Assembly (NCBI RefSeq): GCF_923081025.1
Contig: NZ_CAKLPZ010000004.1
Coordinates: 310,001-374,000 of the forward strand
Direction: 5' to 3'
Source: Neolewinella maritima
GTDB lineage: Bacteria > Bacteroidota > Bacteroidia > Chitinophagales > Saprospiraceae
DNA length: 64,000 bases
A model generated the notes under the pieces. That model searched no databases. It was not told the origin of the DNA and was given only the letters and a program-made list of their open reading frames with translations. Shown piece after piece: positions 34,413-42,422 of the stretch; the first letter of the stretch is position 1; each line of letters begins with the position of its first letter. The position numbers were made by a program, and so were the translations under genes.

Positions 34413-34722
34413 GGGATTAGGTCGCCTTCGGCTTGTTAGATCGCCTGTCGGCTCGTTAGACCCTTCGGGGTAGACCGCCTATCGGCTCGTTAGACCCTTT
34501 GGGGTAGACCGCTTCGCGGGTAGAGGGCCTAACGAGCGAAGCGATCTAATGAGCCGAAGGCGATCTACCTGCGAAGCAGTCTAACCCGCGAAGCGGTCTA
34601 ACGAGCGAAGCGATCTACCCGCGAAGCGGTCTAACGAGCCGAAGGCGATCCACCCGCGAAGCGGTCTAACGAGCCGAAGGCGATCCACCCGCGAAGCGGT
34701 CTAACGAGCGAAGCGATCTAAT
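34413..34722. repeat. Opposed-arm array of GAA/TTC mini-hairpin repeats (locus 1)
   Basis: Directly behind the corA stop. Left arm (about 34417-34520): units beginning TAGA/TAGG such as TAGACCCTTCGGGG and TAGACCGCCTATCGGCTCGT. Centre 34519-34533 (GGTAGAGGGCCTAAC). Right arm (34531-34720): 11 units of reversed orientation, largely alternating between CCCGCGAAGCGGTCTA (type B) and ACGAGC(C)GAAG(G)CGATCTA (type A). Type B is a perfect CCGC-GAA-GCGG hairpin; type A holds GC-GAA-GC or GCC-GAA-GGC. The two arms are inverted copies, so a long cruciform or RNA hairpin can form. No reading frame or unique spacers. The fabH -7 box follows 6 bases after the last unit. Confidence 0.9.
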
Positions 34723-34725
34723 TCC

Positions 34726-34733
34726 TACCTTTA
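34726..34733 (+). promoter_or_regulatory. -7 box of the fabH-like gene
   Basis: TACCTTTA, one mismatch from TAnnTTTG, sits just past the repeat array and 26 bases before the ATG. Any -33 contact would fall inside the last repeat unit. Confidence 0.5.
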
Positions 34734-34759
34734 CGCCTTTAGCGCTAAACCTCCGATAC

Positions 34760-35842
34760 ATGCCACACTCCACCATAACCGGTATAGGTCATTACGTACC
34801 CAAGAACATTGTCACGAACCAGGACCTGACCGAAGTAATGGAAACCAGTGATGCATGGATCCGCGAACGCACGGGTATCGAGGAGCGGCGCTACATTGAT
34901 CGCACGAAGGAGACCACCACCACCCTAGCCGTAGAAGCCTCGCTGAAGGCCATCGCGGATGCGGGCATCGACAAGCAGGACATCGACTTCATCATCTTCG
35001 CTACCCTGAGCCCGGACTATTACTTCCCCGGCTCCGGCGTACTGCTGCAGCGGGAACTCGGGATCAGCGGTACCGAAATTGCCGCCCTCGATATTCGGGC
35101 GCAGTGCTCGGGCTTCATTTACGGACTCAGCACCGCCGATCAGTTCATCAAGTCGGGCATGTACAAGAAGATCCTGCTGGTGGGTGCCGAGGTGCACAGC
35201 GTGGGACTGGACTTCAGTACCCGGGGCCGCAACGTCAGCGTGATCTTTGGCGATGGCGCAGGTGCGGTGATCATCGAACCTACGGAGGATAAGGACGTCG
35301 CCGTGCTCTCAACCAAAATGCACAGCGACGGCACCTACGCCGAGAAACTAAGCTATATGTACCCCGGTGCCCACGGGGGCTACTTCCTGGAGAAGTACGC
35401 TATGGAAGGCTTCGGTGTGGATTACGATCTGGAGAATAACAAGTACGGTGGTGTATTCTGGAACCAGGATATGCTGGATAAAGCCCGTGTATTTCCCCAC
35501 ATGGAAGGACAGGCCGTCTTCAAGATGGCTGTGCGTAAGTTCCCCGAGGTGATCATGGAGACACTTACGGACGCCGGTCTAGGCATCGAGGACCTCGACA
35601 TGCTCATCCCCCACCAGGCCAACCTGCGAATCAATCAGTTCGTCGCCAATACGATGGGCCTGCGGGACGACCAGGTGTACAACAACATCATGCGCTACGG
35701 CAACACCACGGCGGCCTCCATCCCCCTGGCGCTGTCCGAGGCGCGCGATGAGGGGAAGATCAAAAAGGGCGATCTGGTCACCCTGGCTTCCTTCGGCGCC
35801 GGCTTTACCTGGGCGGCGGCCGTGCTGCGCTGGGGTAAGTAA
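34760..35842 (+). CDS. Beta-ketoacyl-ACP synthase III (FabH-like)
   Basis: 360 residues. Thiolase-fold triad: Cys ~116 in RAQCSGF, His ~285 in IPHQANLRI, Asn ~315 in YGNTTAAS. It condenses an acyl-CoA starter with malonyl-ACP. It is about 40 residues longer than E. coli FabH, with an extra stretch around ~195-245 (YPGAHGGYFLEKYAMEGF and following), a form common in Bacteroidota that may start branched or unusual chains. Another KASIII-type condensing enzyme cannot be excluded. Confidence 0.88.
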   Translation: MPHSTITGIGHYVPKNIVTNQDLTEVMETSDAWIRERTGIEERRYIDRTKETTTTLAVEASLKAIADAGIDKQDIDFIIFATLSPDYYFPGSGVLLQRELGISGTEIAALDIRAQCSGFIYGLSTADQFIKSGMYKKILLVGAEVHSVGLDFSTRGRNVSVIFGDGAGAVIIEPTEDKDVAVLSTKMHSDGTYAEKLSYMYPGAHGGYFLEKYAMEGFGVDYDLENNKYGGVFWNQDMLDKARVFPHMEGQAVFKMAVRKFPEVIMETLTDAGLGIEDLDMLIPHQANLRINQFVANTMGLRDDQVYNNIMRYGNTTAASIPLALSEARDEGKIKKGDLVTLASFGAGFTWAAAVLRWGK

Positions 35843-35848
35843 GCCGTG

Positions 35849-37156
35849 TTACAGCACCTCCGCCACGGTGAAGATGCTGCCCCCCACGAAGACAATATCC
35901 TTGCTTCCTGCTGCCCGTACCGCGGCCTGATAACCTTTCTGGACTGAACCATACACCTCGCCTATCAGCCGATACTCTGCTGCGGTAGCCGCCAGTTCGT
36001 CTGCCACCAGCCCCCGCAGTATATCCGCCTTAACGAAGTAGTAGCTGGCATTCGCCGGGAACAGCGGTAGGATATGGTGCAAGTCCTTGTCGCTAACTAC
36101 GCCCAATACGAAGTGCTGATGCCCCTTGCGCAGTGCATTCTGCTCATTGAGTAGTGCGATGACCGGACCGAGGCCCTCTCCATTGTGCGCACTATCGGCA
36201 ATAACCAGCGGACTGGAGCGCAGCACCTGCCAGCGGCCGATGTAGTAAGTCAGTTCGTGCAGGCTGCCCCAGGCCCGGCGTACGGCCCTGGGGTCGAGCG
36301 CGAGGTGACCGCCGCGGTCCAGCTCCAGTAGCGCGGCAATGGCCGTGCGGTGGTTTTCTGCCACGTAGGGCCCATCGACCGATACAGCAATAGGAAACTC
36401 CAGGGGGGGAATAGCCTCATCGGCAAAGAGGTGCTGCCGGGTGTAGTCATCCTCCCGCGTGTAATTGGCACGGATTCCGTACACCTGATCGGCGAAGGTG
36501 ATGGATGCTCCCATAGCCTTGGCCTTCCTACGAAACACCGGCTCGGTTTCCGACTGGGTAAGCCCGATGACCACCGGCCGGTCGGCCTTGATAATACCAG
36601 CCTTTTCCTCCGCGATCAGGGGAAGCGTATCGCCCAGAAACTGCATGTGGTCGTAGCCGATGTTGGTGATGACGCTGAGTACCGGATCGACTACATTGGT
36701 GCTGTCGAGCCGGCCGCCGAGTCCCACCTCCAGGACTACCCACTGCACCTGCGACCGCGCAAAATGAACCAACGCCATAGCTACCGTGATCTCGAAGAAG
36801 CTGGGCTTGATCCGCTCGATCGCCAGCTGCATGCGCTGCACGAACGCAACCACCTCCTCCTCAGCGATGAAGGTGCCGTTGATCTTGATGCGCTCCCGAA
36901 AGTCCTTGTAGTGGGGGCTGGTGTAGAGCCCTACCCGGTGGCCGTGGGCCTGGAGAGCGGCTGCCAGCAGGTGACTTACCGTGCCCTTACCGTTCGTCCC
37001 TCCTACGTGGATAAAGCGAAGCTGTTGCTCCGGATGGTCCAGCTCATCGAGCAGCAGTTGGATGTTGGTCAGATCCTTCTTCATTGCGGTGTCGCCCTGC
37101 CGCTGGTACATGGGTAGGCGCGTGAAGAGGTAGTCCAGGGTGTCCGAGTAGTTCAT
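35849..37156 (-). CDS. folC: Bifunctional folylpolyglutamate/dihydrofolate synthase
   Basis: 435 residues from the ATG at 37156 (MNYSDTLDYLF). The open frame to 37252 would run through the divergent TPR gene and is not used. Mur-ligase motifs: HVGGTNGKGTVSHLLAAAL (P-loop, ~50), EVGLGGRLDSTNVV (~150), VITNIGYDHMQFLG (~170) and ADSAHNGEG (~330). It adds glutamate to folates. Tail-to-tail with the fabH-like gene (6 bases). Confidence 0.93.
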   Translation of the reverse strand: MNYSDTLDYLFTRLPMYQRQGDTAMKKDLTNIQLLLDELDHPEQQLRFIHVGGTNGKGTVSHLLAAALQAHGHRVGLYTSPHYKDFRERIKINGTFIAEEEVVAFVQRMQLAIERIKPSFFEITVAMALVHFARSQVQWVVLEVGLGGRLDSTNVVDPVLSVITNIGYDHMQFLGDTLPLIAEEKAGIIKADRPVVIGLTQSETEPVFRRKAKAMGASITFADQVYGIRANYTREDDYTRQHLFADEAIPPLEFPIAVSVDGPYVAENHRTAIAALLELDRGGHLALDPRAVRRAWGSLHELTYYIGRWQVLRSSPLVIADSAHNGEGLGPVIALLNEQNALRKGHQHFVLGVVSDKDLHHILPLFPANASYYFVKADILRGLVADELAATAAEYRLIGEVYGSVQKGYQAAVRAAGSKDIVFVGGSIFTVAEVL

Positions 37157-37163
37157 AAGGTGA

Positions 37164-37171
37164 TACCTTGG
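37164..37171 (+). promoter_or_regulatory. -7 box of the small TPR gene
   Basis: TACCTTGG, one mismatch from TAnnTTTG, ends 4 bases before the ATG at 37176, in the 19-base gap between divergent start codons. This implies a leaderless transcript. Confidence 0.5.
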
Positions 37172-37175
37172 CGGT

Positions 37176-37502
37176 ATGAGTAGAAAGGAGCAGATCGTGG
37201 CGATGCTGGAAAGTGCCCCAAAGGACGCGTTTTTGCGCTTTGCACTAGCCAAGGAGTGGGAGGGCGAGGGAAATGATGTAGCAGCCCTGCATATCTACCG
37301 CAGTCTGGTCAACGACCAGCCGGAGTACGTAGGTACCTACTACCACCTGGGCAAGACGCTGGAACGCATGGACCGGCCGCAGGAAGCCTGGACGGCCTAC
37401 AGCAAGGGTATTGCGATCACCAAGAAACTAGGCGAACAGCACGCGATGCGCGAACTGGCCGGCGCGCGGATGGAGCTGGGGGATGAGGAAGACTTCGAAT
37501 AA
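37176..37502 (+). CDS. Small tetratricopeptide-repeat protein
   Basis: 108 residues, two to three TPR units (FLRFALAKEWEGEGNDVAAL, YYHLGKTLERMDRPQEAWTA). No signal peptide, acidic tail. It may bind another protein; its partner is unknown. Divergent from folC by 19 bases and convergent with the anti-sigma-like gene by 6 bases. Confidence 0.82.
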   Translation: MSRKEQIVAMLESAPKDAFLRFALAKEWEGEGNDVAALHIYRSLVNDQPEYVGTYYHLGKTLERMDRPQEAWTAYSKGIAITKKLGEQHAMRELAGARMELGDEEDFE

Positions 37503-37508
37503 AGTGGC

Positions 37509-37904
37509 TTAAAGTCGGTACTTGGCCGCTACGGTGAGGCGTGCGGCAGACTCGCTGTGGGAGATCAGGTAGCCGTCCGTGCGCCCGTCCTGCAGGGGCC
37601 GGTAGGGCGCGATGCGGTTGGTGGGTAGCGCGGTACTGCCGAGCAGGGGGTCTTCTACGGACTGTGCGCGCTGCGCCAGGGGGTCGGGCACTTTAGGTTC
37701 GGGCAGCGCCAGCAGCACGGCATAGCCAGCTACGAGGAGTACGACCGCGGCGATCATCCAGGGGCGGATGCCAAGCATGCGGCCACGACGAGCGCGGCCG
37801 TCCAGACGCTGCTCGATGCGGTCCCAGTTGGCGGGATTGGGCCGGCGGCGCAGGCCCCGGGCGGTACGGCGGAACTGACGGTCGAAGGTATCGGGACTGG
37901 ACAT
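37509..37904 (-). CDS. Single-pass membrane protein, probable anti-sigma factor
   Basis: 131 residues. An Arg-rich cytoplasmic N terminus (FDRQFRRTARGLRRRPNPANWDRIEQRLD) is followed by one membrane helix (~45-66) and a short outside tail. This layout, 13 bases after an ECF sigma-factor gene, is typical of membrane anti-sigma factors. No zinc motif. The identification rests mostly on context. Confidence 0.6.
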   Translation of the reverse strand: MSSPDTFDRQFRRTARGLRRRPNPANWDRIEQRLDGRARRGRMLGIRPWMIAAVVLLVAGYAVLLALPEPKVPDPLAQRAQSVEDPLLGSTALPTNRIAPYRPLQDGRTDGYLISHSESAARLTVAAKYRL

Positions 37905-37917
37905 GGTGAGGGTAGGG

Positions 37918-38463
37918 TTAGCGGGCGGGGTAGCCCAGTTTTTCGAGTTGTTCGCGCAGACGCTTTTTGGCGAGAATGAGTTGTGACTTACTGGTGTTGA
38001 TGCTGATCTGAAGGAGTTCGGCGATCTCCCGGTGCTTGTAGCCTTCGATCACGTAGAGGTTGAACACGGTACGGTAGCCGGTGGGAAGCCCGTCGAGCAG
38101 TTTGAGAATGTCCCGCTCGGCCAGTCGTTCGGCGGCCACGGCCGGGATCGAGTAGTGGCTGGGATTCACCTCCGTGAGCTCGGCGGCCTGCTTGAGTGCG
38201 TGTTTCTTGCGCAGTAACATCAGGGCTTCGTTCACTACGATGCGGCGGATCCAGCCCTCGAAGCTGCCCGCATCCTTGAAGGTGTCGATCTTGTCGAATA
38301 CCCGAAAGAAGGCGGACACCAGCACGTCATCTACATCGGCTTCCCGGCGGCAGTAGCGGCGGGCCACCGCGCCCATCAGTGGAGCATACTGCGTGTAGAC
38401 CGCGCGCTGGGCCCGTCGGTCATTCGCTCTGCAGCCGCTGATGAGTTCCTGCTCCGTGGTCAA
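37918..38463 (-). CDS. ECF-type RNA polymerase sigma factor
   Basis: 181 residues. Region 2: DVDDVLVSAFFRVFDKIDTF and GWIRRIVVNEALMLLRKK. Region 4: LPTGYRTVFNLYVIEGYKHREIAELL followed by INTSKSQLILAKKRLR. It belongs to the Bacteroidota ECF group usually paired with a membrane anti-sigma factor, here the next gene. Confidence 0.92.
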   Translation of the reverse strand: MTTEQELISGCRANDRRAQRAVYTQYAPLMGAVARRYCRREADVDDVLVSAFFRVFDKIDTFKDAGSFEGWIRRIVVNEALMLLRKKHALKQAAELTEVNPSHYSIPAVAAERLAERDILKLLDGLPTGYRTVFNLYVIEGYKHREIAELLQISINTSKSQLILAKKRLREQLEKLGYPAR

Positions 38464-38485
38464 AGGGGTTACTAATTAAGTACGG

Positions 38486-39220
38486 CTATAGGATGCCCGG
38501 GCGGTGGGTTTTGGTGGGCGTGAAGTCAAACACCTCCGCGAAGTGGTGCTCCATGCGGGGCAGCACCTCGTCCAGCTCCAGGGGCCGGCCCAGTTCTACG
38601 CTCATGCTGGTCACCGAACGGTCGGCATCGGCGATCCCGCAGGGCACGATGTGATTAAAGTGCGTCAGGTTGGGGCGTACGTTCAGCGCCAGTCCGTGCA
38701 TAGTGGTCCAGCGGCTCAGGTGCACCCCGATGGCGCAGATCTTGCGGCGCGGCTGGCGGCGGGCCGGGTGGCCGGCCAGCCAGACGCCGGTGAAGCCCGC
38801 ATCGCGCTCGCCCTGTAGCCCGAAGTCGGTGAGGGTGCGAATGACCACTTCCTCCAGGCTGCGTACATAGCGGTGCACGTCGTTGAAAAACTCATCGAGG
38901 TCGAAGATGGGATAGGCCACTAGTTGGCCCGGACCGTGGTAGGTGATGTCGCCGCCGCGGTTGATCTTTAAAAAGGTAAAGCCCTGCTCCCGCAGTTCCT
39001 CCGCGCTCAGTAGCAGGTGGTCTACGCTGCCTGATTTGCCCAGGGTGAAGACCGGCGGATGCTCTACGAAGAGCAAATGGTGGTACTGGGCCAGGCTGGG
39101 CTGGTTGCGACGGGCCAGCTTACGGTCGACGACCTCCTGGTGCAAGCGCTTCTGCAGATCCCAGGCCTGCTGGTAGTCGAGGTGGCCGAGATGGTGGTGG
39201 TGAACGCGGGGTATAGCCAT
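38486..39220 (-). CDS. lipB: Lipoyl(octanoyl) transferase
   Basis: 244 residues. INRGGDITYHGPGQLVAYP (~83), KICAIGVHLSRWTTMHGLAL with the conserved Lys (~160), and HIVPCGI with the catalytic Cys (~194). It moves octanoyl from ACP to lipoyl domains of dehydrogenase complexes. No lipA is adjacent. Read away from the hxlR gene on the same strand, 8 bases after its stop. Confidence 0.95.
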   Translation of the reverse strand: MAIPRVHHHHLGHLDYQQAWDLQKRLHQEVVDRKLARRNQPSLAQYHHLLFVEHPPVFTLGKSGSVDHLLLSAEELREQGFTFLKINRGGDITYHGPGQLVAYPIFDLDEFFNDVHRYVRSLEEVVIRTLTDFGLQGERDAGFTGVWLAGHPARRQPRRKICAIGVHLSRWTTMHGLALNVRPNLTHFNHIVPCGIADADRSVTSMSVELGRPLELDEVLPRMEHHFAEVFDFTPTKTHRPGIL

Positions 39221-39228
39221 CTGTATCG

Positions 39229-39576
39229 TTAGTGTTGGATGGAGCGTTCGCGGTGGACTGCCCCCCAGCTAGCCATGGCGGAGAGTAGGGGCTGCAGCGT
39301 TTGCCCATAGTCCGTGAGTCGGTATTCCACCCTGGGAGGTACTTCGGCATATACCCGGCGATCCACCAGTCCATCGGCCTGTAATTCCCGCAGCTGAGCC
39401 GTCAACATCTTCTGGGTGATCCCGGTGATCAGTCCGCGCAACTCTCCGAACCGCAGCACGTGATCTCGCTGAAGCACATACAGAATAGCCGGCTTCCACT
39501 TGCCTCCGATCACCTTAAGACTGGTGATAACGGGACAGTCACCGTGACTTATTTTAGTTTCTGTTGTATTTCTCAT
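39229..39576 (-). CDS. HxlR-family winged-helix transcriptional regulator
   Basis: 115 residues from the ATG at 39576. An ATG at 39597 is also in frame, but a -7 box (39600-39607) ends 2 bases before it, so transcripts would start downstream of that codon. HxlR features: CPVITSLKVIGGKWKPAIL (~13-31, Cys at 13), FGELRGLITGITQKMLTAQL and the wing RVEYRLTDYG. Some relatives sense electrophiles through this Cys. It is divergent from an NmrA-like reductase gene with a palindrome between, so it probably controls that gene and itself. Confidence 0.9.
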   Translation of the reverse strand: MRNTTETKISHGDCPVITSLKVIGGKWKPAILYVLQRDHVLRFGELRGLITGITQKMLTAQLRELQADGLVDRRVYAEVPPRVEYRLTDYGQTLQPLLSAMASWGAVHRERSIQH

Positions 39577-39599
39577 TGGCGTATCTCGCTGATTCACAG

Positions 39600-39607
39600 C
39601 GAAGGTA
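39600..39607 (-). promoter_or_regulatory. -7 box of hxlR
   Basis: On the minus strand this reads TACCTTCG. It decides the hxlR start at 39576 and lies 3 bases from the palindromic operator. Confidence 0.45.
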
Positions 39608-39610
39608 TAT

Positions 39611-39633
39611 AAAAAGTACGTACCCTACTTTTT
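39611..39633. promoter_or_regulatory. Palindromic operator between hxlR and the NmrA-like gene
   Basis: AAAAAGTA, 7 bases, TACTTTTT: a perfect 8-bp inverted repeat. It sits in the divergent promoter region, next to the hxlR -7 box and 9 bases before the -33 TTG of the other promoter. The symmetry suits a dimeric winged-helix repressor, most likely the HxlR protein. Confidence 0.65.
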
Positions 39634-39642
39634 GGTACCTAC

Positions 39643-39673
39643 TTGCGAAAAGAAACTATTGCAGTCACCTTTG
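39643..39673 (+). promoter_or_regulatory. Promoter of the NmrA-like reductase gene
   Basis: TTG (39643-39645), 20 bases, CACCTTTG (39666-39673), a near match to the Bacteroidota TTG-N19/20-TAnnTTTG promoter. The ATG follows at 39696. Confidence 0.6.
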
Positions 39674-39695
39674 GGACTCACCAGTTCAACCCAGC

Positions 39696-40520
39696 ATGCA
39701 GAAAATATTTGTCACCGGAGCAAACGGTACCGTAGGCCGTGAGGTAGTAGCCGCCCTGAAGAACCTATCGGACATCAGTGTGACTGCCGCCAGTCGGTCG
39801 TCCGCTACCCCCTTCGATTATGCGGACGCAACTACTTTTTCCGCGGCCGACGGCCACGATGCCGTGTTCCTCCTTGCCCCTCCCCTGGACCCCACGGCGC
39901 ATCAGCTTGTAACCCCCTTCCTGGACTACCTGATCGCTCACGGAAATCCACGCATCACCTACCTCAGTGCGTATGGCATGCAAACGCTGCCCGCCCTCCC
40001 CGTGCATCAACTTCTAGAGGCCCGTCTGCACCAGCTGCAGTCCGCGCGTAGTGCCAGAATTACTATTCTGCGCCCCACCTTCTTTGCCAGCAATTTTGCG
40101 CAGTACGAACGCGACAACATCGAACAGCGAAACATGATCTTCAATCCCGCAGGTACGGGCGCTACGGCATTCGTCGATCCGAAAGACATCGGGCGGGTAG
40201 CAGCCCTCACCCTCACTGAGGATAAGCATGCAGGGCAGATGTATACCCTGACCGGGCCGCGGACCTATACGATGGAGCAGGTAGCCACCGTGTTATCCAG
40301 CCAGCTCAGCCGGCCGATCATCTATCCCGCGCCATCGGATGAGCAGTATCGTACCGCACTAGCGCAGGCGGGTGCCCCAGCCTTTGTGGCCGATTACATG
40401 ATCGCCGTCTACGGGCTGATCCGCCAGAAGAAAGTAAACCACGTGAGCACCGACGTTGAACGCTTGACCGGGCAGCAGCCGACGGACCTGTCCGTGGTGA
40501 TCCAGCGCGATTTTAGCTGA
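39696..40520 (+). CDS. NmrA-like NAD(P)H-binding oxidoreductase
   Basis: 274 residues from the ATG at 39696, the first after the promoter. The Rossmann motif VTGANGTVGREV (~6) and atypical SDR layout (DPKDIGRVAALTLTE, GPRTYTMEQVATVL) match NmrA/QorB-like proteins, which reduce quinones or sense redox state. Its divergence from an HxlR regulator suggests induction by quinone or electrophile stress. Confidence 0.85.
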   Translation: MQKIFVTGANGTVGREVVAALKNLSDISVTAASRSSATPFDYADATTFSAADGHDAVFLLAPPLDPTAHQLVTPFLDYLIAHGNPRITYLSAYGMQTLPALPVHQLLEARLHQLQSARSARITILRPTFFASNFAQYERDNIEQRNMIFNPAGTGATAFVDPKDIGRVAALTLTEDKHAGQMYTLTGPRTYTMEQVATVLSSQLSRPIIYPAPSDEQYRTALAQAGAPAFVADYMIAVYGLIRQKKVNHVSTDVERLTGQQPTDLSVVIQRDFS

Positions 40521-40538
40521 TCTGAACCTGCCCCCTAG

Positions 40539-41531
40539 CTAAGGGTCTACGATACCGATGGTCATGACGATCTTACCTACATTAGCGTTACTGGCCATAT
40601 AATCGTGCGCGCTGGCTACTTCCTCCCAGTCGTAGATCGTATCGACCACGGCGATGAGCGTACCATCGGCGAAGTGCGGCCAGATCCGCTCGCGGAAGTC
40701 GGCCGTCAGCCGCTGCCGGTAGGCATCCGTACGGCTGCGCATGGTCGTGCCGGTGAGTTGCACGCGCTTGCGTAGGAAGGGGGCCATGGTGAAGTCGGGT
40801 ACCCGCGCGCCACCCAGGGCGGCCAGGCTCACAATGCGGGCGTCGGTGGCGCAGGCCTCGAGGTTCTTGTTCAGGTAGGGTCCACCCACGAAATCTAGGA
40901 TAATGTCCACCCCCTTCCCCTCGGTAAAGTCCAGGGCAGCGGCTGCAAAGTCCTGACTCTTGTAGTCGATACACCGCGCCGCGCCCAGTTCGAATAGCCG
41001 CTCGTGCTTGTGCGCACTGGCGGTGACGATAGGAATGGCGCCGGCCAACTTCACCAACTGGATAGCGGCGGTGCCTACCCCACTGGCTCCCGCGTGGATC
41101 AGCACCGTCTCACCGGCTTGGATGCGTCCGATCCAGTGCAGGGCCTGGAAGGCTGTCAGAAAGGCCTCCGGGATGGCCGCCGCCTTAGTGAAGGACAGAC
41201 GCTCGGGAAGTTTCAGCAGCATGCGGTGATCCACGGCGATCTGCTGGGCGTAGCCGCCACCGTTGACCAGGGCGCAGACGTTATCGCCTACCTCGAAGCC
41301 ATTTGCTTCGGAGCCCACCTCCAGCACCGTACCGGCTACCTCCAGACCCAGGATGGGACTGGCACCCGGTGGCACGGGATACTTGCCCTCCCGCTGCAGC
41401 AGATCGGCGCGGTTGAGCGCCGTAGCGGCAATGTGCAACAGGACGGCCGCGGCCGCGGGTGCGGGGTCGGTGACGTCGGCCAGGTGCAGCTGTTGGGCAT
41501 CACCGGGCTGGTCGAATACGATAGCTTTCAT
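40539..41531 (-). CDS. NAD(P)H-quinone oxidoreductase, PIG3-like (zinc-independent MDR)
   Basis: 330 residues. MDR fold with LNRADLLQREGKYPVPPGAS (PIG3/TP53I3 signature, ~39), GLEVAGTV, and HAGASGVGTAAIQLVKLAGA (~143) for NADPH binding. No zinc ligands at the usual sites. It reduces quinones by one or two electrons. It follows proC by 3 bases in an operon and faces the NmrA-like gene. Confidence 0.92.
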   Translation of the reverse strand: MKAIVFDQPGDAQQLHLADVTDPAPAAAAVLLHIAATALNRADLLQREGKYPVPPGASPILGLEVAGTVLEVGSEANGFEVGDNVCALVNGGGYAQQIAVDHRMLLKLPERLSFTKAAAIPEAFLTAFQALHWIGRIQAGETVLIHAGASGVGTAAIQLVKLAGAIPIVTASAHKHERLFELGAARCIDYKSQDFAAAALDFTEGKGVDIILDFVGGPYLNKNLEACATDARIVSLAALGGARVPDFTMAPFLRKRVQLTGTTMRSRTDAYRQRLTADFRERIWPHFADGTLIAVVDTIYDWEEVASAHDYMASNANVGKIVMTIGIVDP

Positions 41532-41534
41532 AGG

Positions 41535-42338
41535 TTAGTTTTTGCCGAGCTGGACGGCGCGTTCCAGCGCGGCATGGGCGCCCCGCTTGATGTCATCGAA
41601 CACGCTAGTGGCCCGAAAGGTGTGCATCGCCGCCTCGGTGGTGCCCCCCTTACTGGATACCCGCTGGATCCACTCAGTGCAGGTCAGGTCGTTTTTCATC
41701 TGTAGTTCTACCGCCCCGCGGAAGGTCTGGGCCACGAGTAGCTCGGCCTGACTCTCATTAAAGCCCATTTCGGTAGCCGCTTCGATCATGGCCTGCATGA
41801 AGTACAGGACGTAGGCCGGTCCGCTACCGCTGATTGCGGTCGTGGCGTCGATGCTGTGCTCGTTATCTACGTAAATGGCCTTACCGGTGGTGTTGAGCAG
41901 GTTCTGTACCAGCACCAGCTCGATGCGGGTCACGGCGTCGCTGGCCGTGTAGCTGGTCATACCCAATCCGATCTGCGCCGGCAGGTTGGGCATGGCGCGA
42001 ATCACCTTCTCTACACCCAGCCCCGCCTGGATGGATTGGATCGTCACCCCCGCCATGATCGACAGGTAGACCTGCTGTGGATCTGCGTAGGTCTGCAGAC
42101 TAGCAAACAGCGCAGCGCTGTCCTGCGGCTTTACCGCCAGGATGATCAGATCGGCCACCGCCAGACAGGCCTCGGCGCCGGTATAGATCGTACCCAGCTC
42201 CTGTCCGCGCAGTTCGGCCGCCTTTTCTTCCTGCCGCTCGAGGATCATCAGGTCCTCCTGGTTGACCAGGTGAGCACGCAGCAGACTCCGGGCATACGTC
42301 TTTCCCATATTACCTCCGCCAATGACTAGTATCTTCAT
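41535..42338 (-). CDS. proC: Pyrroline-5-carboxylate reductase
   Basis: 267 residues. VIGGGNMGKTYARSLL (~5), AVKPQDSAALF (~68), AMPNLPAQIGLGMTSY (~115), ISGSGPAYVLYFMQAM (~168) and SSKGGTTEAAMHTF (~227) are the standard ProC blocks. It makes proline from P5C with NAD(P)H. First gene of a unit with the quinone reductase. Confidence 0.95.
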   Translation of the reverse strand: MKILVIGGGNMGKTYARSLLRAHLVNQEDLMILERQEEKAAELRGQELGTIYTGAEACLAVADLIILAVKPQDSAALFASLQTYADPQQVYLSIMAGVTIQSIQAGLGVEKVIRAMPNLPAQIGLGMTSYTASDAVTRIELVLVQNLLNTTGKAIYVDNEHSIDATTAISGSGPAYVLYFMQAMIEAATEMGFNESQAELLVAQTFRGAVELQMKNDLTCTEWIQRVSSKGGTTEAAMHTFRATSVFDDIKRGAHAALERAVQLGKN

Positions 42339-42422
42339 CGTCCGCTGTTTGGTCGCAAGGTAGCACGGACTTCAACCTTCGCGGGATCACCAATGTATTA
42401 AATGTGACTACACGAGACACTT

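Noticed and set aside
34413-34722. Possible CRISPR array
   Set aside because: Units abut without unique spacers, vary in length, and reverse orientation at the centre; no cas genes are present.
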